DNA from: Chondrosia reniformis
Taxonomy: Eukaryota > Porifera > Demospongiae > Chondrillida > Chondrillidae
DNA length: 64,000 nt
Assembly: GCA_947172415.1 (NCBI GenBank)
Contig: OX359200.1
Span: forward strand, 5,706,501-5,770,500
Direction of reading: 5' to 3'
Within the stretch, counting starts at the first letter, position 1. Each line of letters begins with the position of its first letter. Shown here in pieces: positions 15,001-26,334 of the stretch. The notes under the pieces were generated by a model. That model made no database searches and had not been told where the DNA came from. It was given only the letters and a program-made list of their open reading frames with translations. The position numbers were made by a program, and so were the translations under genes.

Positions 15001-15871
15001 ATGAGTCATGCATGAGTGTATTTGCGAAGTTTGACATTTAATTTGATTTACATATACACTTTATAAGTTGTTTAGAAGCTATCAATATTAAATATATAAT
15101 TAAACAGTACTATGCATACTCTAAAACTTAATTTTGCTTGGCAGTTGCTATTACTCTAGTATGTGTAACTAACTGCTGTCACTATTTTTTGGCATGCAAA
15201 TTATGATTTTTCCAGTTACCACATAATGTAAACAAACTACGTAATAGCTATATATTATTATTATAATTATTATTATTATTATTATTATTAAAGTGCCCAT
15301 GCATGTACATACATTGAGTTGTAGATAAATGCCAACCAGTTCTGGTTAAGGGGTACAGGGCTATACCTGGACACGTATAAACCATCGCCACTTAAGGCTA
15401 CCAGGCCGTCCACCCAGGAACATAGCATATATTTTACCTCCAGATTGGACCAGAAGTGATCTTAGAAGGTCTTAAACTCCACTTGAGGGCGGCATGCCCC
15501 TAAACTCCCCTAGAAACTGTTGTGCCCACGCATTATCTAGCAATTACTGACCACTCTAAATCTACTGGCTCCGGGCCTGCATTGTCTCACTATTTTTCTG
15601 TACTAATGGTTGTATAAACTGCAGAGTCGTAGACTGGATGAAATCGTTACGAAATAACCGTTTCGTCCAATAGGTAAACACTTAGGCTATCTGACAGTGA
15701 ACCCTCTGACAGCTACACTTACTTGGAGGGTTTGACATACGTCTACTGGTTTAGGTTGTACGACAGACAGATCAGATACTGTAACTCACCTTGGTCTCCA
15801 TCATTTGTCTGTGAAAACGGGAGCTTCGGTGAAGGCCGCGATGTTCCCGTTGATAATGGCTCTTCGGCCAT
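1..15871 (-). CDS. RNF213 (mysterin)-like protein, N-terminal 922 residues, 17 exons, runs off left edge
   Basis: Exons (minus order): 15871-15790, 14276-14167, 11720-11680, 11002-10889, 7842-7733, 7212-7172, 6407-6262, 5689-5545, 4645-4451, 4029-3934, 3750-3607, 3411-3305, 2733-2499, 1666-1592, 1474-889, 694-420, 264-1. Every junction keeps phase and no exon has an internal stop, which strongly supports one gene. The start is the ATG at 15871 (MAEEPLS). The product is almost wholly helical and leucine-rich, with no signal peptide or membrane segment. Resemblance to the N-terminal arm of RNF213, a giant AAA+ ATPase and E3 ubiquitin ligase of the cytosol, is weak but includes a MAGE-VKIFELF stretch near the left edge (MAGKI...IFQLF in vertebrates). 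The AAA+, RING and RZ parts would lie outside the window. No CBM20-like domain is seen before the arm. The donor after exon 15 is GC (GACA|GCAAGT) and that after exon 11 is a weak GTCACT. The gene structure is firm; the family name is moderate. Confidence 0.6.
1735..2090. repeat. Inverted-repeat element family M, copy 1 (intron of RNF213-like gene)
   Basis: It begins near AAGTAGGGATGGCACTATAA and ends near GGCCATCCCTACTTAGAGAG. The same sequence family recurs at 22325, 23222, 26335 and 62625. Ends are inverted (GTAGGGATGGC / GCCATCCCTAC), fitting a non-autonomous DNA transposon. The ORFs inside are not genes. Confidence 0.65.
8265..10090. repeat. Composite repeat in intron 4 of the RNF213-like gene: A arm, hairpin, B segment, inverted A arm
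   Basis: Family A (8265-8865) recurs at 32125-32650 and 60640-61140. A short inverted-repeat element occupies 9017-9175 (arms around GAATAAAGCCTTGTTGAG and CAACAAGGCTTTATTC). Family B (9225-9835) recurs at 27065, 36005 and, inverted, at 61140-61575. A partial family A copy follows in reverse orientation at 9842-10090. The small ORFs here (8566-8781 -, 8706-8906 +, 9523-9804 -) lie in repeat copies and are not supported as genes. Confidence 0.65.
10086..10376 (+). pseudogene. BEN-like domain fragment, two exons
   Basis: An open frame holds FGDEFL...C..GKKG...PPID...L. A plausible intron (AAAG|GTATGTGC to AATGTAG|AT, about 10212-10275) joins it to a second piece ending LTEEAF..VVNDVCKEPRRCH. 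The order FGDE-L, C, G, P, L-K, basic tail matches the C-terminal domain of the ORF at 33074-34132, and both resemble BEN domains (DNA-binding helical modules). The N-terminal part is missing and the first codons overlap the end of a family A repeat, so this is probably a transposon-borne fragment. It lies in an intron of the opposite-strand RNF213-like gene. Confidence 0.4.
13050..13270 (-). pseudogene. Non-LTR retrotransposon (LINE) reverse transcriptase C-terminal remnant
   Basis: The minus strand reads LMMLRGETAPFQIETDRW, an in-frame stop, then DRLCREC and EDCNHWLLRCP. This is the cysteine/histidine knuckle found at the end of many LINE reverse transcriptases. Stops further upstream in the frame show it is dead. 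It lies in intron 2 of the RNF213-like gene. Confidence 0.55.
14832..15041 (+). other. Isolated ORF, possible transposase N-terminal remnant
   Basis: A 69-residue frame starts ATGGCCACC and has a Pro/Ser-rich head followed by SFKFPKRYYRKI. A short FPKR basic stretch is common near the start of hAT/ZMYM-type transposases, but there is too little to name it. Local sequence is GC- and CpG-richer than its surroundings. It lies in intron 1 of the opposite-strand gene. Confidence 0.2.
15240..15292. repeat. ATT microsatellite
   Basis: A run of ATT units with slight interruptions, in intron 1 of the RNF213-like gene. Confidence 0.85.
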
Positions 15872-16952
15872 CCTCTTCTGAAGCTAAGCTATAGATGTAG
15901 CGGTAAACCAGTTCCTGAAGGTATATACTGCAGAAATTGAGAAAAATTACTAGTCTATTCAACGAAGCTGTACGTGCAGTTAAATAGGATACTAACGGTA
16001 TATAGAGGCCACCCACCTGTCCTTCTGACGCTGAAGTTAGACCTATCAAATATCAAATGTAATACTTAATATATGCATGGAATTCATGTGCTGCCAACCT
16101 GTGAATTATCCCTAAAAAAGTAACAAGCTAATGTGATTAAAATAATGTGTAACACTTTCATTCTCAATTGTTTGACACATTTGTCTATAACTAACTAACT
16201 AATCTCTTTTTGTAAAGAAACTCATGATCAGTTACTCTAATCAGAGTAGCCACATCATTAACAACTTAGTGCAATACTAAGAGCTTGGTACAGTAACTGG
16301 AAAGTACAACTTATATTAAACATGCAACCTTATAAATATAATATTTCATTGATCATAATTGGAGTTATTTGTCTACCATATAATTCAACTCATGTCTAGA
16401 TCTAGAGACTTTGGCTAAGTGCATAGGCTTCTCACGTTTGTCTTTGTTTACATAGCACGTGAATGCCAGCTTCATCCTACAAAAACAAATGAGGAATTCC
16501 ATGGCAACCAGACAGCCTAACATAAAATATGATCATCTAGGGAACAAGAATATTCTTGGATGGGATTCCCCAATTGTTGCAATGAAAATAAGTACACATC
16601 ATATAGAATATCTAGCTATATATTAAAACACCCTGCATCATTCAGCTCAGTTATAAATTGCATGTGCGTCAGTGACTGATTATTACATGAGCACATCTAC
16701 ATACATGTACACTAATAGCTAGCTAAAATTTTGTTGAGTTTACATATAGCAGAAGTGTATATGGTCCTGAATCAAAGTTAGCTAATATAGTGTGTATCGG
16801 CAATTCCAAGGAAGTTTATACCTGATTGTCTATTGTCCTCGAAGTTTATAAAAAACATGCGAGCTACATGTGTCGGATGAAAGGGGCTTGGTAGTGTACA
16901 CATTGGCCAGGGGAAATCCCTGCCTTACTCGATAGAGGCGTAACTCGAGACA
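15872..16952. promoter_or_regulatory. Divergent intergenic region and 5' UTR of the RNF213-like gene
   Basis: This separates the start codons of the RNF213-like gene (-) and the Rab gene (+). On the minus strand a good acceptor (TTTCTGCAG, exon from 15927) lies just above the start codon, and a candidate leader exon with donor GACAG|GTGGGT ends near 16020, so the 5' UTR is probably spliced. No TATA box stands out. Confidence 0.4.
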
Positions 16953-19518
16953 ATGAGCTGTCCAGAAAGATTTATCGATGAATTCCCTGAGGTATTTGTG
17001 TGGTTTCACCATTACACTGCACGCGTTTTGTTCTTTTTGTCTACTTTCTCTCATCTAATGTTTGGCAGGCATTCCATCCTGACGCCTCTCCTTGGAAAAA
17101 TAGGCATGCTTTCGATTCGAAATTGAAAGACTCTATAAATAATGCAGCTGGGTAAGCAGTGCCTGTCTGCATGTGTTGGTCAATGCTTAAAAGAAATTTA
17201 AACTGTAGAGTCAAGTGCGCATGCATCTTGTAAAGTGTGAATTGTTTTGTGCCAGATATGTTCAGAGAAGTGGCAAAGTAATCATTTTAGGAGATGCTGG
17301 AGTTGGAAAAACCGCTTTAATACAAAAGTGAGCTTTCCTTAATGTACAACAGCAGTTAAGTAATGTCCTATCAACTGCAGCTGTAGAAATGCTTGTGTAT
17401 CTGCAGCTTTGCTAGCTTTATGGAGTAACTGCTGTTTGGTCATTTGTAGGTTTTGCAATGGAATATTTGATAAAAAGTATAAAGTGACCATTGGTGTTGA
17501 TTTTGAAGTTCAGAAGTATCATATCTGTAATACACCATTCTCCTTACAAATGTAAGTTATCTAACCACAATTATATATCGTAGGGTACATATACACGTAG
17601 ATAGGTGTAGTTTGTATATAAAAGATTATTGATTGTTTTATGAGCGTAATATTGCAAGAAATTGCTTGATATGACAATTCAGATGGGACACTGCTGGAAA
17701 TGAGAGATTCAGAACAATTACTCGTAACTATTATCGTGGTGCTGCATGTGAGTTTAGTAGTACAACCTATGTTTTTGATAGTACTTCATCCAATGTCTGA
17801 CTGCCTGAATTTAATCTATATAACTGAACTTTTGTATTTTATAATATATTTGGGTGTATAGTAGTAGCTGTTAAATTAGTGGTCTCCCTAATTAAAACAG
17901 GAAAAATTCAATTCCATAGGCAATGGAAGAGGGGAGCCTGCCCCCTACTTTTATAGACCAGGGGGAGGGTTTTTAGGGTTTAGGGGGTTTGAGGGAGAGC
18001 ATCCCCCCCTGAGCTTATGTATGTATTTTAGCTCCAACCTACGCCCCCTCCCTATTTCACTGGTGTAAGACCCAGGGTGGGGGAGGGCTAGCCACACCCA
18101 TTGATCACACCCACTGACCACGCCCACTATACAAATTTCTGGGTTACCCCCCCCCCCCTTAAAAGTTTTCCTAAAAACCCTGCAGGGGGACACAAAGGTC
18201 ACACCACATTCAGATCAAAATGATTTAGATCTCTATAGCCGTAATGCCCCCCCCTTCCCCCACCTATCTGGAGGCCTTTCCTTCACCTATGAATTCAATT
18301 TGGTTTTGTATATGATGGGTATTTGCTAATCTTAACAGGTTAATAAACCTCTTAATGGAGTCCATGTCAAATGGTTTATGTTGTCTTATACTTCACCAGT
18401 GTGGTATTGAAGTACATGTATCTCTAGCTCCTTACATACATTCATATATTCATATGTACATAGGTGTAATCATAGCGTTTGATTTGATTGAGATGAAGAG
18501 TTTGGATAACATACAGTAAGTTGTTGAAGATGAAAACAAGATTGTAGCATTTCTGTATGGTCATATCATTATATATACTAGTGAAATATATATAAACAAC
18601 ATAAAAACAATAGTACTGTTTTCAATCATCTACTTATATATGTATAGGTATGCGCTTCACTCATCTACTGTATATGTATACAACGTGATTTGTTAAATCT
18701 GATTAATGTATAATAGATCCTGGGTTACTGAAGCACGGAACTTTAACAACAATACTGACTTTGATTTGTTTTTAGTCGGCTGTAAAAAAGACCTTGTGGT
18801 TAGTATTGATCAAATTATTACCGCTACATTATATACATTCTGTTACATTTATATATTCTCACTGCAATAAAACCTGTCTAATGCCAACTTGGTATTAGAG
18901 AGGTGACTCCATTATATATAGAAAGCCTTATTTATGGCTCATTTTATAGTTTTCTGGGACTTAAAGAGCCGACTGTAATTCCATAAGAGATGGCTGCTTA
19001 CAAAAGCTTTATTGTGTCTATTTAAGAGATTAATAAAAAGAGTAACTTAGTATTTGTAATAATTATAAATTTAAAGGAAGACGCTGTTTACAAATCTCAA
19101 GAACACATTGCAAAGAAGATGGCAGAACTGATAAAAGCAGAGTTTTGGCCTACATCAGCTAAAACAGGTGCAGATGTAACTAAGAACTTCTCCATGACAA
19201 AACATGTTGACCAATCACATCTTATCCTGTCGAGTGACATATAAGTTGCCTGCATGGGGTTTTCCCCTTCCTTCCCCCACTAGGAGAGAATGTGTACAGC
19301 TTCTTTGACCGACTAGCCTGCATATGCTTTGAAAGGACTGTACTAGAAAGTGAAAAAAGGAGGAATAATACTATTTCTATAGGAGATCCTCTCTCAGGTG
19401 AAGTGCATGACATTTCTTATAATATCTTGAAGGACATATGTCACTGAAAGCTCACTACATTTCTTATTCAGGTCCAACCTCTGTTGAAACACATAAGATT
19501 AAAAAGAAGTGTTGCTGA
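16953..19518 (+). CDS. Rab34/Rab36-type small GTPase, 248 aa, 10 exons
   Basis: Exons: 16953-16991, 17069-17151, 17256-17327, 17450-17551, 17683-17747, 18464-18515, 18717-18798, 19077-19167, 19284-19397, 19472-19518; all phases agree. Rab proteins are membrane-bound switches in vesicle traffic; Rab34/36 act at Golgi, lysosome and cilium. Visible parts are an N-terminal extension (FHPDASPW), P-loop GDAGVGKT, switch I TIGVDFE, switch II WDTAGNERF, guanine motif VGCKKDL in place of NKxD as in vertebrate Rab36 (TKKD), SAKTGENV, and a C-terminal KKKCC for double geranylgeranylation. The usual catalytic Gln of WDTAGQE is Asn. Length matches the family, which also has a longer N-terminus than most Rabs. 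The DECR1-like gene begins 167 bp downstream on the same strand. A broken copy of exons 1-3 lies at 22154-23222. Confidence 0.92.
17930..18290. repeat. C/G-homopolymer-rich intronic stretch
   Basis: This lies in intron 5 of the Rab gene. It contains many runs of four or more C or G, including about ten consecutive C near 18150, and CCACGCCCA/CCACACCCA units. It is far more GC-rich than its AT-rich surroundings. It may be an old repeat and has potential for G-quadruplexes. Confidence 0.6.
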
Positions 19519-19592
19519 AGTCTTATGAGTGACTTAAAATATTTTTGTTTTTCAAAATTGTTTAACATACGTAAATAATGTAAATAATGTGA

Positions 19593-21386
<1,794 letters not shown>

Positions 21387-22153
21387 AATCTCCAATACTG
21401 TATATGAAATATTAAAGCATTTTTTGTATCCAGCAAAATGTACATGAATACACAAACTTATGTATATAAATTGGTTACAGTTTGAGCATCAGCAACACTT
21501 ATTGTATGTAGGCTACATACATCCTAACGATTCTAATGTCCTCAAATTAATAACGATAGAAAAGCTCAAGTTTCCCCCGAACGCCGCCATTTGCAAAATT
21601 GATGTGTAGAGTATTGACTAAAATTAAGTGTTACAGTACTGTTTGGGTATCACTCGTAACTAACAAACTGACTTACGAATGACGTGCATGCAGCGACCGA
21701 GTAACGGTCTGGACAACCTAACCGATTGCAATGTCCGGTCTGGACAACCGATCCAAAAAGTACAGTATAGAAGTAGAGAAGCAATGTGGCTTTATACTTT
21801 ATACCCATGCGGTGCTAACCACGTCTTTAATTTACTCTTCAATCTTGGCATAATCATAGAAGCGCAAAAGAAGCAAGGCCTGAGTTTCTTTTGATTGCTT
21901 TGTTGCAGAAAGTGAAAGTAGGAAGAGGCATACGCAGTTCTTCATTTAGCAGTATATGCATGCACAAAAGAAGAGCGAATTCCCATATCTCCATGGAAGA
22001 AATGTTTGGCTCTGCATGTGCAAAAAAAACTAGAAATAAACATAAATGGTTCTAAATTATTCATGTAAAATGTGCGGCATACCTACCCCCCGCACAGATG
22101 CGTGGAAATTCCCCATAGTCAAGAAGTGTGACTATATAGTACTTGATTCCACG
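21387..22153. other. Intergenic, no gene seen
   Basis: It follows the DECR1 stop, with ATTAAA near 21410 as a possible polyadenylation signal. A GCATCAGCAACACTTATT end typical of the hairpin family at 60331 lies near 21485. The 71-residue frame at 21679 has no recognisable features. Confidence 0.5.
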
Positions 22154-22324
22154 ATGAGCTGTCCAGAAAGGTCTATTCGGAAGTTTTCTGAGGTATAAGT
22201 CTAAGATTTTATAGACTACAAGAGGATAATCCGGTTTCTGCTGGGTGGCGGGGGTTTCTGCATGAATTAAGTCAAGCTAGAGACGAATTAGTTGTTGGAT
22301 GGTGATGTGTGGATAGCTAGTGTT

Positions 22325-22640
22325 GCAACAATATATAGCACATCTGGAAAAAGTATCGAAACAAGACACTAGTCACGAGAAACCATACATAAAGTGGCAT
22401 ACTGAAATTTAAGTTACTTACGTATCCATTACACATCACTTCTGTGTTGGGCGCACCACGGATAACAGGGATGGTACGCCCAAGCCAGAAGTGATGTGTA
22501 TGTGAAATGTCGAAATAACGTCCCAGTCAAAGAGAAAAGAACCGAAAATTGAACAAAAATGGCGCCGAGAAGACCACTATTTTACTCGTTCGTGAAAAAG
22601 ATGAATGAATTTTGGGAGTGGGCCTATACTACTTTGCTAA
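22325..22640. repeat. Family M element, copy 2
   Basis: It shares the ACATCTGGAAAAAGTAT..AAACAAGACA and CACATCACTTCTGTGTTGGG segments with copies at 1735 and 62625. The halves are partly inverted around 22470. It lies in intron 1 of the Rab duplicate. Confidence 0.55.
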
Positions 22641-22704
22641 CGTTTAAAGCTTCCTAGCAACCCACTGTGAATAGTCTCAGTTGTGCCCATCTCCTACAAA
22701 TACA

Positions 22705-22915
22705 AAAGAATCCAGTGCATGATCCACGCCTTGTCCCAGTGGCAATTGAGACAACTGCTGTGCTTGGGCCAGAAACCATGAATTTTCTTCATAGTCTGCC
22801 TTCCTAGCTGAATCAGAGTCATCACAGGGTAAGATATAGCCCGTTGCCATCTAATCCAGCAGCTATCAGTTGTCACCCGGAAGGGCAATGTGTCCATTAT
22901 GGCAACAAGGGAACT
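22705..22915 (+). pseudogene. Retroelement pol-type fragment with frameshift
   Basis: One frame reads VPVAIETTAVLGPETMNFL; after a stop and frame change a second reads HLIQQLSVVTRKGNVSIM. This pair resembles the block VPVAVET...GP....FL.....QRLSVA.QRGNA seen in retrotransposon-derived sequences of marine invertebrates. It is inactive. Assignment is from recalled pattern only. Confidence 0.4.
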
Positions 22916-23221
22916 AGCTTTATATGTAATATTATATATTATCCATTCATAAAAAAGCAAAAAAATAAATAGTAATAGTAATAGTATATATGATTTTGGA
23001 ATTTGTGCATGAATGTATAATTACTCATCTTTGATTACTGAAAGGCTTTCTTCCCTGATGCCTCTCCTTGGAAGAATAGAAGTGCATTTGATTCGAAAGT
23101 GAAAACATTACTAAGAAATACACCCGAGTAAGAAGATCTAGAAGCCGTGTACGTCTGCATGATGAAACGTGTTATTTGAAATTTAATTTAGATGTTTAAA
23201 GAGAAGTGGCAAAGTAATCAT

Positions 23222-23395
23222 AGTGTTCACTAAAACATCTGCAACAAGTATCGAAATAAGACATGTACAGTGATTATATGATAAGGCTAATCATACAGAA
23301 GTTGCATATATGCTGAAATTTAAGTAACTTAACCATAAACTTCTGTGTTTGTGCTTGGTGATTATCATTAGATTATCATAATACTTTGCAATTTG
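23222..23395. repeat. Family M partial copy truncating the Rab duplicate
   Basis: From GTGTTCACTAAAACATCTGC it runs parallel to the copy at 26400-26520. Its left boundary coincides with the loss of Rab exon 3 similarity. Confidence 0.6.
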
Positions 23396-23711
23396 TACTA
23401 TATAAAATGCTTTTAGTCTTATACAAAATGTTGACAAAGCTTAGCTCAGCTTATTCATATTGTAAAATATACGTACTTTTGCTGTAAAATAGGTAATTAG
23501 GAGATTCTTATAATTACTGATTAAAGTAGGTGCAACCACAGTCATTCATGCATTGCCAAGTACTACATTGTACAAGTTACAAAATGCTCTGACTCCTATT
23601 TAGGAATAGGAAACAGTTACTATACTGCACTCAGTGCCCATAAAAGCAGCATACCTAACTCCTATTCCATGCTATATAGCAAAGAGAATATTATAGCTGG
23701 AAAACTTCGAA

Positions 23712-25466
23712 ATGCTTCTATTGGTCATTCTTTTGCAATTGATGCTTTCAGCTAATGCCTTTCAGTTTCAAGGATGCTACAGTGATTCAGATGGAAGCAT
23801 ACTACAAAACCCAAGCACAGTGAGCCAATCCTTCTCTGAAAATCTCAACAGTGACTGTGCTGAGTTTTGTCGGGATGAAGGGTTTGCTGTTTCAACCACT
23901 AATGGTCCAACATGTTACTGCACCAACACCCTGCCAACTCCAATTATATTCTCCCCAAGAAACGCAGATTCCGGTGGGGTAGGAGGCAGGTGTGTTACTC
24001 CATGTCCCGGTACGGCCTTGGCTAAATTGGAACATCCCAGAGATTGTATAGGTGATGAATGCTGTGGTGGTCCTACTGCCTATTCTGTATACCTAGTTGG
24101 ATCTATTGATGCCTTGCTACAATTAGAAAGGAGAGTCATTCAAGGATTACTGTCACAAGATAAGTATTTATTGAAAGATCTATTCCCATCAGCTGATGAA
24201 CCCGGCCTAATCAACAATCCAATAGCGATATTTCAGACATATGTATCAAGACATCATTTTTATACTCCAGGTTATCAGTTTCAAACTGATGGTTGGTTTG
24301 GAGCTGGTATTCATGGTAGTCCTACAGTTACTGCTGAAATAGTATACGAGTCTAGCTATAGTAAGAGCTATGAGATAGAAATAGACCTGGGTCGAACTTG
24401 CACAATCACAGAGTTTAAACAGATAATACAAACAGGAACAGTCCATTCGACAATGCATTTTTACTACTACAATGGTGATGGTCAGCAGATCCGGTACAAG
24501 AGTCTTAGTCCTGTAGTTGATACTTCGAGCGGTTACAACGAACTGATCTCAGATGACAAAATAGATGGAGGTGGACTTGTCGGAGTGAGAAAGATTGAAT
24601 TAAAATTTTGGTCCCCTTCTACTTTTTTTTCTTCGCGGGAGTATGGCTACGGTGGATGTACTGCTGAGTCTATTATTATTAGTGTATTGGCATCTGGTAC
24701 AACTGTTGATAAAGATGGAGTTCAAGGATTGCAGACATATAATTTGACATACAACACTTACACTAGCACAGAACAACTGAGCAAGACTGGAATTGAACCA
24801 GAAGTAAGCCAAGTCAACATGAAAATTAAAAGTATGGACAAGGTACTAGATTATAATGAGCCCGTTAACGAATCTCCACTTGGTTCCAATTATGAATGTA
24901 CTCTTACACATGCTGGTGCTGAATCTGAGTGCTGGAGGGACTACACAATTACATCATCCTTTTCTGAAACCTTCAGTACACAGGCTGGTATTAATATTGA
25001 AACAACCCTTGGTTTAGAAACAGAAGTTGGGTTACTTTTTACTCAAGTAAAAAACACATTTTCGATTTCTATTGGATATAGTCTAACATTTCAATATACC
25101 TCAGAAAAAACCACTACAGAATCTAACACATTCAAAATTGTGTCTCCAGGGCAACCAGGTGAAACTGTTCTAATTTATTTTACAGAAACATACACGCCCA
25201 CTATTCTCAGTTGGAAAGCTAGAATTGTTGCTTCTGATGACGTTACTGTAATTGCAAATGGATACAAAAGGGAACTTGACATGGGAGCTATTCTGCTCGC
25301 AAGTCAGCGTAATTTATTTGCTCTTGGAACTATTGATTTTGGGGAGCAGCATTTCATCAGATCACACATTGAAGTTAGGGATGTCAATGGTGACCTTATT
25401 TATAATGGTGGGGAAGAGGTGCCTGTTTCTACAGCCTTTGAGGATTCCCTTCAGGGTATCTATTAA
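23712..25466 (+). CDS. Secreted WSC-like / aerolysin-like pore-forming-family protein, 584 aa, single exon
   Basis: The ATG at 23712 opens a hydrophobic signal peptide (residues 1-16, cut near SANA-F). Residues about 18-110 are Cys-rich with GCYSDSDG, CAEFCRDEGF and CYC spacing, like WSC carbohydrate-binding domains. Residues about 180-330 look like a beta-rich galactose-binding-like domain (IDLGRTCTITEF, VRKIELKF). Residues about 335-560 show alternating Ser/Thr-rich strands around a less polar segment (TQAGINIETTLGLETEVGLL) followed by TSEKTTTES and SPGQPGETV, the pattern of aerolysin/ETX-MTX2 beta-pore-forming proteins. Such proteins oligomerise on membranes and serve as toxins, defence or digestive factors; the role here is not known. 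The 1,755-nt frame is intact and has no intron, unlike all neighbours, suggesting retroposition or transfer. A TATATAG lies about 40 bp upstream. Confidence 0.75.
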   Translation: MLLLVILLQLMLSANAFQFQGCYSDSDGSILQNPSTVSQSFSENLNSDCAEFCRDEGFAVSTTNGPTCYCTNTLPTPIIFSPRNADSGGVGGRCVTPCPGTALAKLEHPRDCIGDECCGGPTAYSVYLVGSIDALLQLERRVIQGLLSQDKYLLKDLFPSADEPGLINNPIAIFQTYVSRHHFYTPGYQFQTDGWFGAGIHGSPTVTAEIVYESSYSKSYEIEIDLGRTCTITEFKQIIQTGTVHSTMHFYYYNGDGQQIRYKSLSPVVDTSSGYNELISDDKIDGGGLVGVRKIELKFWSPSTFFSSREYGYGGCTAESIIISVLASGTTVDKDGVQGLQTYNLTYNTYTSTEQLSKTGIEPEVSQVNMKIKSMDKVLDYNEPVNESPLGSNYECTLTHAGAESECWRDYTITSSFSETFSTQAGINIETTLGLETEVGLLFTQVKNTFSISIGYSLTFQYTSEKTTTESNTFKIVSPGQPGETVLIYFTETYTPTILSWKARIVASDDVTVIANGYKRELDMGAILLASQRNLFALGTIDFGEQHFIRSHIEVRDVNGDLIYNGGEEVPVSTAFEDSLQGIY

Positions 25467-25849
25467 GAGTATAACCATTATCAACCTTCCTTTGATTTGA
25501 TATCTATAGGCCAATAGCTATGAATTTATCTAGTAGGAAATAATCATATATACGTAGCTTATATACACTTTAATGGTCAGCTAGTCAGCAACTAGTTAAT
25601 GTAATGAAATTAATTTAAAACAGATTTGATTACAATTGAATGCATGATTAAGACTTGATAGTGTACAGTTTTAGCACTAAATTTAAACAAATCCTGGCAC
25701 ATGAAGTTTATGTATATGGTGAGATTTGTATTGGAAAAGAAGCATATAGGATACATAGGTCAATGTGAGATTTTATCATTTTCATGTGTCTTATAGTTAA
25801 TATATATATGTTCCCTTGATAATTTTAAAGTACATGAAACTACAAAGGA

Positions 25850-25960
25850 ATAAGGAGTGCTTGTTGCTATTGTTATGAGAATAAAGCCTTATTGAGCATC
25901 AGCAACATGAATTTACTAGTTCTGAACATTTCGAGCCCAAGGGCTTCATCAGCAATGTAT
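25850..25960 (-). repeat. GAAACGTC-type hairpin element, partial
   Basis: It has GAGAATAAAGCCTTATTGAG and, on the minus strand, CTGATGAAGCCCTTGGGCTC followed by GAAATGTTC. The same end sequence occurs at 9017, 27835 and 36800. Confidence 0.5.
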
Positions 25961-26334
25961 TTGAGGAATGCATGGGAATACTAGCCAGTTTAAATAAGAA
26001 AGGGTGTGACAGCTGGTGATGTTAAAAGGGTGCCGAATAATTGATGAAGATAAAACAAGTATTTCAAGTCGTGGGGCGCCTTGCACCCCCAAACTCGAAC
26101 TACTTGCTGGATAGATGTCTGGTCGTCCCTTGATTGCCGTAAATTTCAAGGTTATATCTTGTAGAAAACGTTTTTGCACATGAATTACTTTACATAGTAT
26201 TAGTAAAAGTGGTTTCTAAATCCTTTCGTTCGTTCAATGTTTGACACTGAAGAAGAGGAAGCTAATTTTACAAATGAAAGCCAGCCCCTATATTAAACTC
26301 AGAAATTAGGTTAACTTGTGGCTTCCTCTTTGTA

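Larger units (their letters stand above)
22154..23222 (+). pseudogene. Truncated duplicate of the Rab34/36 gene (exons 1-3 only)
   Basis: Exon 1 copy 22154-22192 (MSCPER.....FSE, same 39-nt length and donor position), exon 2 copy 23045-23127 (FPDASPWKNRSAFDSK, same 83 nt), exon 3 copy from 23192 (KRSGKVII). The third copy stops just before the P-loop, where family M repeat sequence begins at 23222. No later exons follow before the next gene. Introns also carry a family M element and a retroelement fragment. The remaining exons keep open frames and splice sites, so the duplication is not very old, but no GTPase could be made. Confidence 0.8.
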
